A DNA stretch of 55,635 nucleotides from Planctomycetaceae bacterium (GTDB lineage Bacteria; Planctomycetota; Planctomycetia; Gemmatales; Gemmataceae), in the NCBI GenBank assembly GCA_013823135.1, contig PNLP01000046.1, positions 1 through 55,635 of the forward strand, in the 5' to 3' direction. The notes under the pieces are model-generated. The model had not been told where the DNA came from. It was given only the letters and a program-made list of their open reading frames with translations, and searched no databases. Every line of letters begins with the position of its first letter. Position 1 is the first letter of the stretch. The position numbers and the translations under genes were made by a program. Shown here in pieces: positions 37,585 to 46,060 of this stretch.

Positions 37585-40233
37585 TCACTTCGTTTCGATC
37601 ATTCCCCTGAGCACCTTGTAGTCGGTCTTGCCGGTGCCGAGCACGGGGAGTTTGTCGAGCTTCTTCACGTCGTCGAGTCGCAACACGCCGCGGAAACCCT
37701 CGGCCTTCAGCACCTCGTTCGCGTCACGCAGTGAGATGTCGAGCGTCGTGAATAGCACGATCCGCCGGCCGTCGTGTGTCTCGATCCCCTCCACGGCAAC
37801 CTGCGGTCCCTCATCCGTGGGTGGGTACTTCTTCGCAAACGGTTCCTCCAGTGCCGGCAGCGAGATCATCTCGCCGCCGGCCTTCAGGAATCGCTTCATG
37901 CGACCGTGAAAGACAATCGCGCCGCTCTCGTCCAGCGCGGCAAGGTCGCCACTGATGTACCAGCGTTTCCCGTCGATCTCCTCGAATGGCACCGGCGTAT
38001 CCGCACCCAGGTATCCCGGAAAGACTGTCGGACCCGCGATGTGGAGCATCCCCATCTTCCCAGCGGGTAGTCTCTCTTTCGTCTCCAGATCGGTGATGAG
38101 CACCGACACGCACGGTAACGGGTCGCCAATCGTGCCTGGCTTGGCTTGGCCGGGCCGGTTCACCGAAACGACCGGTGAGCACTCGGTAATGCCGTAGCCT
38201 TCGAGCACCTCGGCGTTCGGGGCCAGTTGCCGCGTCTTCTCGAACACATGCGGAGGGCACTTCTCGGCACCAACGATGATAAGACGCAGCGAATCGAGAT
38301 CGCCCGGTTTCGCACGATCGAGGATGAACCCCATGAAGGTGGGGGTGCCGGCGAGCAGTGTCGGTTTGTAAGCGGCGATCTTGCGAACGAGTGCGCCCGC
38401 GTCTGTTGGGTCAGGGTGGTGAACGATCCGCACGCCAACGAACAACGGCAGCAGGCCCGTCACAGTCAGCCCGAAACTGTGGAACATCGGAAGGAACCCG
38501 ATGGCGGAATTGTTTCGCCCGATCCGCAAGGCGTCGATGCACCCACGCTGATCGCTGATGATGTTCGCGTGCGTCAGCGGCACCGCCTTCGGAGCCTTCT
38601 CGCTGCCACTCGTGAACAGGATCACGGCGGGTTTGTGTGGATCGTGCGAAAGCCCCGAAAGCATGTTGCGGCGTGTGATCCCACCAAACCATCGTACCGC
38701 CAGCAAGCGACGGAGCTTCTCGAATGTCCCGACACCCTTGCGTAACTCTTCGAGGAAGAACAACGTCGCGCCAGGGACTTCGGGTTGAACGCGATCCACG
38801 AACGCCTTCGATGTAATGACGTGCGTGAGCCCCGCAACCTTGACGGCATGCGCGAGGTTGACCGGGCCGGTCGTCCAGTTCAACACCACCGGCACCTTGC
38901 CAGCGAGGTGCAACCCCAGAAACGCCAGGTCACACGCCACCGACGCCGGGAGCATCAGACCGACATTCGGTGCCTCAATGTGCTTGAACCGCGCTGCCAT
39001 GACACCGACACCGACGAGGAGTTTCTCGTAGGTCAGGCCGCCGGCAATGTCGTCCGCAACGATCACCTGCTTGCGGTTGGTGAACGCTTGATTCAGGAAC
39101 GCCTCCGCAACGGTCTCGCCAGGAATCGTGAGTTGCGAGTCATCGGGACCAGGGGCGAACCAACCCGGAGGAGCGGGCTTCGGGGGCATCTTCTCCTGCA
39201 AACCCTCTGCCAGCGCCCATAGCTCGGCGAGCGTGGCCGGTACCTTCTCGCTACTGAACCCGAACCGTTGCTCGATGCTCAGGGTCACTTCCATCGCATC
39301 GAGGCTGTCCATCCCGAGCTGAGCGAGAGTCGTTTCCGGGCGGTTTTCGCTCGCATCAAGCGGGCGTTTCAGCTTCTCCTCGATGAAGTGCGCCACCGCA
39401 GGCTTCGTCTCGGGTTTCACCTTGGACAAATCGAATTCTTTCGGCAGCGGTGGTGGTGGAAACTCGTGGGTGCGTGGGCTGAACAGGAAGTGCCGGGGGA
39501 CATACGTGGGTGTCTCACGCGGGGTGTCGGCGTTGTACCAACCCTCGAGCCAGCGGTTCACCGCATCGCGAGTTGGCTCGGGGCGTTGATCGGGGGTGAA
39601 CGCTTCGAGCGTGATCGTGGCGCGACGCCGGGGTGCGAAGAAGAACAGGTTACTCGCCCACAGCGCAATGCCACTGAAGAGCGAGGGCAACACGTGCGGC
39701 TCCTTGTCCGCAAAGCTGAAGCGACTCCCCCACAGACCCCGTGTGCGTGCCAGCACTACGGTCACATTCGGGACCGCGGCCAGCACATCGGCGGCCGCGC
39801 GAGCGCCGCCCAACCGCTCTGAACCGTCTCGTGAAAGCATGCCACTCGGCCACAGGATGACGTTCTCGCCACGCTTGAGGGTGGCAACAATTTCCGCGAC
39901 TGCGTTCTCGGCTCGCTTTCGTTCCTCGGCACTGGCTCGCGAAATCTCGGGCATCCGGATGCCATGCAGGAAGTAACCGATCGGGGCCATGACCGGGTTG
40001 TTGAAATTCGTTTCCAGCACCAACGGCCGCATCTGGAACGAGGGCCAGAGCTTCACCAGAAGCAACAGCGGATCCACGAATGCCGGGTGGTTCGGCATGA
40101 TGAGGTAGGGGCCGGGCTTGGCGAGCGCCTCAGCTTTGCCGATGAGTTTGACCCAGTATCGCTGGGCAAACAGAAAGCGAAACACCGCCCACATGAACCA
40201 GCGGAATGGCCACAGTAAGATTCGATTGATCAT
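37585..40233 (-). CDS. Three-domain acyltransferase/ACP/acyl-ACP ligase (Aas-like)
   Basis: An 882-residue fusion. Residues 1-240 are a PlsC-type acyltransferase with NHPAFVD (48-54, the NHX4D motif) and LWPSGMLSRDG. Residues 270-350 are an acyl carrier domain, with GMDSLDAMEV supplying S310 for phosphopantetheine. Residues 370-882 are an AMP-forming ligase: TSGSEKAPKAVPLTHANI (541 onward), YGITECSPVVSVN, RWYISGDLAALDESG and KTDYKVLRG at the end. It probably activates fatty acids and loads them on the built-in ACP for phospholipid reacylation, like Aas but with an inserted ACP. The N-terminal hydrophobic segment suggests membrane association. The DUF202 gene lies upstream on the same strand. 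Confidence 0.9.
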   Translation of the reverse strand: MINRILLWPFRWFMWAVFRFLFAQRYWVKLIGKAEALAKPGPYLIMPNHPAFVDPLLLLVKLWPSFQMRPLVLETNFNNPVMAPIGYFLHGIRMPEISRASAEERKRAENAVAEIVATLKRGENVILWPSGMLSRDGSERLGGARAAADVLAAVPNVTVVLARTRGLWGSRFSFADKEPHVLPSLFSGIALWASNLFFFAPRRRATITLEAFTPDQRPEPTRDAVNRWLEGWYNADTPRETPTYVPRHFLFSPRTHEFPPPPLPKEFDLSKVKPETKPAVAHFIEEKLKRPLDASENRPETTLAQLGMDSLDAMEVTLSIEQRFGFSSEKVPATLAELWALAEGLQEKMPPKPAPPGWFAPGPDDSQLTIPGETVAEAFLNQAFTNRKQVIVADDIAGGLTYEKLLVGVGVMAARFKHIEAPNVGLMLPASVACDLAFLGLHLAGKVPVVLNWTTGPVNLAHAVKVAGLTHVITSKAFVDRVQPEVPGATLFFLEELRKGVGTFEKLRRLLAVRWFGGITRRNMLSGLSHDPHKPAVILFTSGSEKAPKAVPLTHANIISDQRGCIDALRIGRNNSAIGFLPMFHSFGLTVTGLLPLFVGVRIVHHPDPTDAGALVRKIAAYKPTLLAGTPTFMGFILDRAKPGDLDSLRLIIVGAEKCPPHVFEKTRQLAPNAEVLEGYGITECSPVVSVNRPGQAKPGTIGDPLPCVSVLITDLETKERLPAGKMGMLHIAGPTVFPGYLGADTPVPFEEIDGKRWYISGDLAALDESGAIVFHGRMKRFLKAGGEMISLPALEEPFAKKYPPTDEGPQVAVEGIETHDGRRIVLFTTLDISLRDANEVLKAEGFRGVLRLDDVKKLDKLPVLGTGKTDYKVLRGMIETK

Positions 40234-40292
40234 GATTCGGCCTCCCGAGGCGTCGCAGAGTGCGCGCGTTCAGGATAGGAATTGGCGGGCGG

Positions 40293-40649
40293 TCACACCA
40301 CCAGAACCATCGCGAGGACGAGCCCCGCAACGGCGACCCCAAAGCCCAGCAGCAAACCCGGCTGGAGAAGGTACTGACGGGGCAGATCGTTGATCGTAAG
40401 AGTTTGGCAGAACCGTCGGTGCTGCCAGGTTGCCGAGGCCGACGCGAGCGCACCCATGATTGCGAGCGCAATCCCAATCGGGCCTGCCCAGGAGTGATCG
40501 GTGTGCGGGCTCTCGGGATGAAGGATGCGGAAGAACAGCCCGAACTTCGCGACAACGAACCCCATGGCCACAAGACCCAGCCCTGTGCGAATCCAGGCGA
40601 GTAGCGTCCGCTCGGCAGCGAAAAATACACGCGGATCGTTCTCGGGCAT
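40293..40649 (-). CDS. DUF202 (YidH-like) membrane protein
   Basis: A 118-residue protein with the DUF202 start ENDPRVFFAAERTLLAWIRTGL, in which AAERTLLAW(I/L)RT is diagnostic. Three helices: about 22-40 (TGLGLVAMGFVVAKFGLFF), 55-75 (GPIGIALAIMGALASASATW) and 98-118. Role unknown. The frame extends to 41018, but the start MPENDP at 40649 fits the family. It may share a transcript with the Aas-like gene. Confidence 0.9.
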   Translation of the reverse strand: MPENDPRVFFAAERTLLAWIRTGLGLVAMGFVVAKFGLFFRILHPESPHTDHSWAGPIGIALAIMGALASASATWQHRRFCQTLTINDLPRQYLLQPGLLLGFGVAVAGLVLAMVLVV

Positions 40650-40761
40650 GGTACCATCCTTCCTGTACCGATGGTTATACGGTGGCGGTTGCCAGATAGC
40701 GATTGAGTCAGGCGATTTCCTCCGTCCACTCGGTACGCACATTTCACGCCGGAGCCCTCTC

Positions 40762-42459
40762 ATGTTCCGCCGGCATCTTGCACCGATCGTTGTCTTGCTC
40801 TTCCTTGTTCCGGTCGGAGCAATTCCATCGGCACCAGCACCACCCGAGCGGAAGCGAACCTTCTGGCCAATGTTCGGCGGAACGCCCGGTCGGAACATGG
40901 CGAATGTCACAGACCGGAACATTCTTGACGACTTCGACCCAGACACAGGCGAGGGCATCCTGTGGATCGCCGCGCTTGGGTCGAGGTCGCACTCATCACC
41001 CACAGTCGCGGGGGGCAAAATCTACATCGGAACCAACAACGACCGACCCCGGAACCCACGGGACATCCGGACCACGCCGAAAGGCGAAGTCGAGCCAATC
41101 GACCGTGGGATTCTGATGTGCTTCGACGAACGAACCGGCAAATTCCTCTGGCAGGCGGTCCACACCAAGCTCGAAACGGGTCAGATCAATGACTGGCCCC
41201 AGGTCGGCATCGCTTCCAGTCCGGCCGTCGAGGATAACCGCGTCTACTACGTCTCGAATCGCGCCGAGGTGGTCTGCGTCGATGCCAATGGTTTCGCGGA
41301 CGGCAATCAAGGCTTTCAGTGGGAGCAGTACAAGTCTGACACCGACGCCGACATCCTGTGGTCATTCGACATGATCAAGGAACTCAAGGTGTTCCCGCAC
41401 AATCTGGCAACGTGCTCGCCACTGATCGTTGGGGACATCGTGTTCGTGGTGACCGCCAACGGCGTGGACGAGAGCCACGAAAGACTTCCCAGTCCGGAAG
41501 CTCCCAGCTTCATCGCACTCGACAAGAACACGGGCAAGCTGGTGTGGAAGGACAACTCACCGGGCAAAAGCATCATGCACGGTCAATGGGCCATGCCCAG
41601 TTACACTTCGGACCCGGTGCCCCAGGTTATCTTCCCGGGTGGCGACGGCTGGCTCAGGGCGTTCGACCCGCCGACTGGAAAACTGCTCTGGAAATTCGAC
41701 GGCAATCCGAAGACTGCGGTTTACGAACTCGGCGGAGTCGGCACGAAAAGCGACTTCGTGAACGTTGCCCCGGTGGTGGTCAACGGAAGGGTATACATCG
41801 CGATGGGGCAGGACCCCGAACACGGCAGTGGGATTGGACACCTGTGGTGCATCGACCTGAAGCGCGCAGTCGAGTTCGGTAAGGCCAACAAGGACGCCGA
41901 CGTGTCGCCAGTCAAGGACAACTTCGATCCCAAGGCCGAGATCAACAAGCGATCCGCGTTGGCATGGCATTACGGCGGCGAAAACACGAATCCCTGGGCG
42001 AATCGCGATTTCGTGTTCGGCCGCTCGATGAGTTGTGCGTGTGTTGTTGGGGATGTGCTCTACATCGGAGAACTGGATGGGTACTTCCACTGCTTCGATG
42101 CGCGAACCGGAGAGCATTTCTGGCAGCACGATACCAAGGCGAGCATCTGGGGTTCGCCCCTCTACGCCGATGGCAAAGTGTTCCTCGCAACCGACGCCGG
42201 AGAACTGTTCATCTACCAGCACAAGGAGAAGCCAGACCCGTTCTTGGCCCCCGACGAGCTGGCGTCACTTGTGCCGAGTTGGTGGCAATCTCAACGAATG
42301 GCAAGGTTGATCCGACGGGGAACACAAAAGCAAGTTGAAGCGACGGTGCTCATCCGAAAGATCGAACTCGATGCCCCGATTCGCTCGACCCCAACAGTGG
42401 CGAACGGTGTGTTGTACGTGAACACCGAGAAAACGCTGTACGCCATCGGCAAGAGATGA
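40762..42459 (+). CDS. Exported PQQ-type beta-propeller protein
   Basis: A 565-residue exported propeller with signal peptide MFRRHLAPIVVLLFLVPVGA, then PPERKRTFWPMFGGTPGRNM. Repeats of the PQQ/quinoprotein type follow: GGKIYIGTNN, GILMCFDERTGKFLWQAV, DNRVYYVSNRAEVVCVDANG, ALDKNTGKLVWKD, DPPTGKLLWKFDG, ALWCIDLK-like blades and GYFHCFDARTGEHFWQHD. Whether PQQ is bound is not shown; many planctomycete members are BamB-like or pseudo-quinoproteins. It is divergent from DUF202. GGAG is 7 bases before the ATG. Confidence 0.88.
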   Translation: MFRRHLAPIVVLLFLVPVGAIPSAPAPPERKRTFWPMFGGTPGRNMANVTDRNILDDFDPDTGEGILWIAALGSRSHSSPTVAGGKIYIGTNNDRPRNPRDIRTTPKGEVEPIDRGILMCFDERTGKFLWQAVHTKLETGQINDWPQVGIASSPAVEDNRVYYVSNRAEVVCVDANGFADGNQGFQWEQYKSDTDADILWSFDMIKELKVFPHNLATCSPLIVGDIVFVVTANGVDESHERLPSPEAPSFIALDKNTGKLVWKDNSPGKSIMHGQWAMPSYTSDPVPQVIFPGGDGWLRAFDPPTGKLLWKFDGNPKTAVYELGGVGTKSDFVNVAPVVVNGRVYIAMGQDPEHGSGIGHLWCIDLKRAVEFGKANKDADVSPVKDNFDPKAEINKRSALAWHYGGENTNPWANRDFVFGRSMSCACVVGDVLYIGELDGYFHCFDARTGEHFWQHDTKASIWGSPLYADGKVFLATDAGELFIYQHKEKPDPFLAPDELASLVPSWWQSQRMARLIRRGTQKQVEATVLIRKIELDAPIRSTPTVANGVLYVNTEKTLYAIGKR

Positions 42460-42463
42460 CAGG

Positions 42464-43366
42464 TCAGCGTTTCTTTGTCAGCTTCTTGGCGACGGGCTTC
42501 GCCGCTTTCACGGGCTTCTTGCTCGCCTTGGCCACCGGGGGCTTCGCCTTGGCTGCGGGTTTCTTGGCAGGCTTCGCGGCAATCTTCTTCGCGACCGCCT
42601 TGGCCGCTGGCTTCTTCTTCGCAGCGGGCTTCTTCTTGGCCGCTTTCTTAACGGGCGTTGGCTCAGGGAGCGCGATCCCTTCCATCTTCGCGAAGTGACC
42701 CTCGGCATCGAATGTTGCCGTCAGTACGTCCTTGCCGCCATCGGTGATTTTCAGCACTCCCGGTTCTTCGGTCACAGTCAGCGCGTAGTCGCGAGCATAC
42801 GCGGTCAGTGCGGCCTTGTGATCCAGGACCGGCATACTTTTCAGGAGGGCGGGGAATTGCGTGGCAACGCGAACGAGTGGGTGTTTCTCGGTGAACTTCA
42901 ACCGGTCGTTTCGGATCAGCACGAGTTCGATCACGCGATCGTGCGGGATCGTGAAGTAGGCATCGTAACCGAGTTCCGCAGCCAGGATGACACCCAGGAT
43001 GTGGACCGCAGATTCGGTCAACTCGGGACCGAGGAGCGGTTCGAGAGCGAACCCTGGGGCACCGAGGGCGTGCACATTCAACCGGTGAACGAGGGCACGA
43101 ACGGCGTCGCCGAGTGCCCGGTTGGTGATGCTCAGTTTGATGTGCTTGTTCGACCAGGCCCACAGCCACGAGTTGTTGTGGAGTGCGTGCGTCCCGAGAA
43201 TCGGAGCCTCGAACTCCACCTTACCCAGACTCAGCCGGGCCGTGGAAGTTTCGTACTCCATCTCCCCGACGGCGTCATGTTTGTCGAGTAGCGCTTCGAG
43301 TCGCATCTGCCGGTCGAAGACCGTGCCGACGTGACGGTCGTAAAGCGCGATCAGTTGGTCATCCAT
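42464..43366 (-). CDS. DUF6882 protein with a lysine/alanine-rich histone H1-like tail
   Basis: A 300-residue protein. Residues 1-230 are a DUF6882 domain: MDDQLIALYDRHVGTVFDRQ, NNSWLWAWSN (the SWxWAW hallmark), ILGVILAAELGYDAYFTIPH and VRVATQFPALLKSMPVLDHKAAL. Residues 238-300 are a basic tail of KK/PA/K repeats (PVKKAAKKKPAAKKKPAAKA...) like histone H1 or the chlamydial Hc2 proteins, which bind DNA. The fusion may target the domain to the nucleoid, but no DNA-binding test is possible here. The paralogue at 43525-44241 lacks the tail. The ATG fits the family start. Confidence 0.85.
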   Translation of the reverse strand: MDDQLIALYDRHVGTVFDRQMRLEALLDKHDAVGEMEYETSTARLSLGKVEFEAPILGTHALHNNSWLWAWSNKHIKLSITNRALGDAVRALVHRLNVHALGAPGFALEPLLGPELTESAVHILGVILAAELGYDAYFTIPHDRVIELVLIRNDRLKFTEKHPLVRVATQFPALLKSMPVLDHKAALTAYARDYALTVTEEPGVLKITDGGKDVLTATFDAEGHFAKMEGIALPEPTPVKKAAKKKPAAKKKPAAKAVAKKIAAKPAKKPAAKAKPPVAKASKKPVKAAKPVAKKLTKKR

Positions 43367-43383
43367 CGCATGCCTCGGGAGCC

Positions 43384-43552
43384 ACAGTCAAACCAACCGG
43401 CCATCATTCCAGGGTCGGAAATGCTCCGTCAAAGTAGGTCACTCGCTCCGCGAGCGACACCAACCACGAGTCCCATATCCTGGGGTGCGACTCGCCTACT
43501 TTCCACGGTCAAACCAACCAGCCATCATTCACTGTTCTGGAACGCCCCTGTC
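43384..43552. repeat. Direct repeat at the 3' ends of DUF6882 genes
   Basis: About 46 bases starting acagtcaaaccaaccggcca at 43384 and acggtcaaaccaaccagcca at 43505, each followed by catcattc and the last codons of a DUF6882-like frame. Between them lies an imperfect inverted repeat (aaagtagg ... cctacttt) with a small hairpin tcgctccgcgagcga. Confidence 0.8.
43404..43433 (-). pseudogene. 3'-end fragment of a third DUF6882-like gene
   Basis: Reads YFDGAFPTLE and a stop in the frame ending at 43404, closely parallel to the real end TGAFQNSE-stop of the next gene at 43525. The following flank (43384-43403, acagtcaaaccaaccggcca) also matches the flank of the real gene (43505-43524). Only about 10 codons remain. 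Confidence 0.55.
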
Positions 43553-44241
43553 AGATTGGAAAGGCGGTCCTGCTCGTCGAACTCCGCCCGCAAGACCTCG
43601 ATCCCACCTTCGACGACCCGAATTAACCGCCCGCTTGCCTCAGGCATGATGTCATACGAGGCCAGATAGCCGATGAGTGCGGCCCGCTGGTCCGTGATCG
43701 GGAAGCCTGCCAACACCTGCGGGAAGATGGTGCCGACGCGGGCCAGCGGGGACGGTTCGGTCACACGAAGGCGATCGTCGCGCAACAGAACCGTGGAGCG
43801 ACCACGCTTATAGGGCATGTTGTAATACGCCTGATATCCCAACTCCCCGCTGGTGATGATCCCGAAGACGTGGGAGGCGATGCCGCCGAGTTCCGTGCCG
43901 AGGACCGCGCTCACGTCGAACGGTTGCGTGAGCAGGAACGCACGAATGTCGTGACGCGAACCAAGCCCGCGAACAGCTTCGCAGAACTCGTTCATCGCCG
44001 CAGTCAGGTTCGGCTGGGAGCTGTACCAACCCCACAGCCAGGAGTTATCCAACGTGGAGTGCGATCCGAGGTCGTTCGCCTGGAATTTCACGGTCGGACC
44101 GAACGACAATGTGGACGTGGAGACCTGGTAGTGCCAGTTCGCTCCGTTGGTCTCACGTTCGAGGAAATCGCCGAGACGCAACTGCCGGTCGTAAGCCGCA
44201 GCGACGTGACGGTGATAGAGTGCAACCAGTTTCGCGTCCAT
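43525..44241 (-). CDS. DUF6882 family protein, no tail
   Basis: A 238-residue paralogue of the neighbouring gene. Shared features are MDAKLVALYHRHVAAAYDRQ, NDLGSHSTLDNSWLWGWYSS with the SWLWGW hallmark, GIITSGELGYQAYYNMPYKRG and VRVVEGGIEVLRAEFDE. It ends without the basic tail (NLTGAFQNSE). The arrangement is a tandem duplication with divergence. The role is unknown, perhaps immunity-like, as for other small planctomycete families, but this is a guess. The start at 44241 is chosen because it aligns with the paralogue's start. Confidence 0.85.
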   Translation of the reverse strand: MDAKLVALYHRHVAAAYDRQLRLGDFLERETNGANWHYQVSTSTLSFGPTVKFQANDLGSHSTLDNSWLWGWYSSQPNLTAAMNEFCEAVRGLGSRHDIRAFLLTQPFDVSAVLGTELGGIASHVFGIITSGELGYQAYYNMPYKRGRSTVLLRDDRLRVTEPSPLARVGTIFPQVLAGFPITDQRAALIGYLASYDIMPEASGRLIRVVEGGIEVLRAEFDEQDRLSNLTGAFQNSE

Positions 44242-44313
44242 ACCCAGACACCTCGGCCTCACGATGAAAGTCGAACCCACCCGCAAGGTTGGTGCGGGTG
44301 GGCTTTCGATCGG

Positions 44314-45786
44314 TCACACGTTGTAGGTGCTGCTCGAAGTTGTGCCGCCACGACCGGTCCAGTTGGTGTGGAAGAACTGGCCGCGTGGCTTGTCGAGCCG
44401 TTCGTAGGTGTGTGCCCCGAAGTAATCCCGCTGCGCTTGCAACAGGTTCGCAGGCAGCCGACCCGTGCGGTAGCCATCGTAGTAAGTGAGAGCACTCGAG
44501 ATCGCCGGCAGCGGAATACCATTCACGGCAGCCGTTGCCACCACTCGACGCCAGCCAGCCTGTGCCCGGCCCAGCTCGCCCGCGAAGAACGGGTCAACGA
44601 CGAGGTTCACCAGGTTCGCGTTCTTGTCGAACGCTTCCTTGATCTTGCCGAGGAACGCGCTGCGGATGATGCAACCACCTCGCCACATCAGCGCGATGCC
44701 GCCATTGTTCAACTCCCACTTGTGCGCCTTCGCATGGGCACGCATCAGCGCGTAACCCTGGGCGTAAGAGATGATCTTGCTTGCGTATAGCGCCATCTCC
44801 ACGTCGGCGATGAACTGCTCGCGGTCGGTCAGTTTCGCCATTGGCGGCCCGGCCAACACCGCGCTCGCCGCAACTCGCTCATCCTTCAGTGCCGACAGGC
44901 ACCGGCTGAACACGGCTTCGGCGACTAGCGTCAGCGGGCTGCCGTTGTCCGTGGCCGAGTCCACGGTCCACTTGCCAGTGCCCTTCTGCCCCGCGGTATC
45001 GAGGATGAAGTCCACCAGCGGCTTGCCCGTTTCCGGATCCTTGTAGCCGAAAATCTCGGCTGTGATCTCGATGAGGTAGCTATCGAGGACGCCCTTGTTC
45101 CACTTGGTGAACACGCCCTGCAACTCGTCCGGCGTGAGGCCGAGCAAGTCCTTCATGAGCTGGTACGACTCGCAAATCAATTGCATGTCGCCGTATTCGA
45201 TGCCGTTGTGAACCATCTTCACGAAGTGACCGGCACCTTCTGGCCCGACCCAGTCGCAACACGGCACTTCGCCACCCGCTGGGTCCTTCGCCTTGGCAGC
45301 GATTGACTGAAAAATCGGCTTGATCTCGGGCCACGCGGTTGCGTCGCCACCGGGCATAATGCTCGGCCCCTTCAGCGCACCTTCTTCGCCACCGCTGACG
45401 CCGCTGCCAACAAAGCGGATCCCCTTCTCGGCGAGTGCCTTCAAACGGCGGGTGGTATCCGGGAAGTGCGTGTTACCACCGTCGATGACGATGTCGCCCT
45501 TTTCGAGGTACGGCAACACGCTGGCGATGGTGTCGTCAACAGCCTGCCCGGCCTTCACGAGCATCATGACCTTGCGGGGTTTCTTGATCGACGCCACGAA
45601 TTCCTGGGGCGATTTTGCGCCGACGAACTTCTTTCCCTTGCCGCGGCCGTTGACGAATTCGTCCACCTTTGCGGTGGTTCGGTTGTAGACGGCCACCGTG
45701 AAACCGTGCGATTCCATGTTCAGAACGAGGTTCTCGCCCATAACGGCGAGGCCAATGAGGCCGATGTCGGCGGTCGGAGTGGCCAT
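44314..45786 (-). CDS. gnd: 6-phosphogluconate dehydrogenase (NADP, decarboxylating)
   Basis: Gnd makes ribulose 5-phosphate, CO2 and NADPH in the pentose phosphate pathway. The 490-residue protein has the GLAVMGENLVLNMESHGF NADP fold, VYNRTTAKVDEF, VGSGVSGGEEGALKGPSIMP, GHFVKMVHNGIEYGDMQLI with the catalytic lysine, and the family C-terminus YFGAHTYERLDKPRGQFFHT-NW. The start at 45786 (MATPTADIGL) sits 24 bases before the GL-VMG motif, normal for the family. The sugar kinase at 46061 is divergent from it, with 274 bases between that probably carry both promoters. Cofactor choice is by family. Confidence 0.97.
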   Translation of the reverse strand: MATPTADIGLIGLAVMGENLVLNMESHGFTVAVYNRTTAKVDEFVNGRGKGKKFVGAKSPQEFVASIKKPRKVMMLVKAGQAVDDTIASVLPYLEKGDIVIDGGNTHFPDTTRRLKALAEKGIRFVGSGVSGGEEGALKGPSIMPGGDATAWPEIKPIFQSIAAKAKDPAGGEVPCCDWVGPEGAGHFVKMVHNGIEYGDMQLICESYQLMKDLLGLTPDELQGVFTKWNKGVLDSYLIEITAEIFGYKDPETGKPLVDFILDTAGQKGTGKWTVDSATDNGSPLTLVAEAVFSRCLSALKDERVAASAVLAGPPMAKLTDREQFIADVEMALYASKIISYAQGYALMRAHAKAHKWELNNGGIALMWRGGCIIRSAFLGKIKEAFDKNANLVNLVVDPFFAGELGRAQAGWRRVVATAAVNGIPLPAISSALTYYDGYRTGRLPANLLQAQRDYFGAHTYERLDKPRGQFFHTNWTGRGGTTSSSTYNV

Positions 45787-46060
45787 ACGTGTTTGCCCTT
45801 CGCTGGCGGGTGAGGATATTGGGTATCGTCGGCATTCTAGTGACAACCGACGGGTAGACACTGCTGTGTCGATGAGTGAGGATCGCAGAACACACTCCAC
45901 CGAGGTCAGAATGTCGGAACTCTCCGAGCGTCAGCGAGAGCAGATACGCACACATCGCAGGCGTTGCAGCTCGGAGCGGCCTCTTGTACGAACACACGAC
46001 TTGCCTACCGTCTAACCCGCGATAGCGTAAACCCATCTCAATTGATTCCCGGAGTCCACG

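Noticed and set aside
45787..46060. Possible small ORFs between gnd and the PfkB kinase
   Set aside because: No ribosome binding site or family resemblance; the region is best read as divergent promoters.
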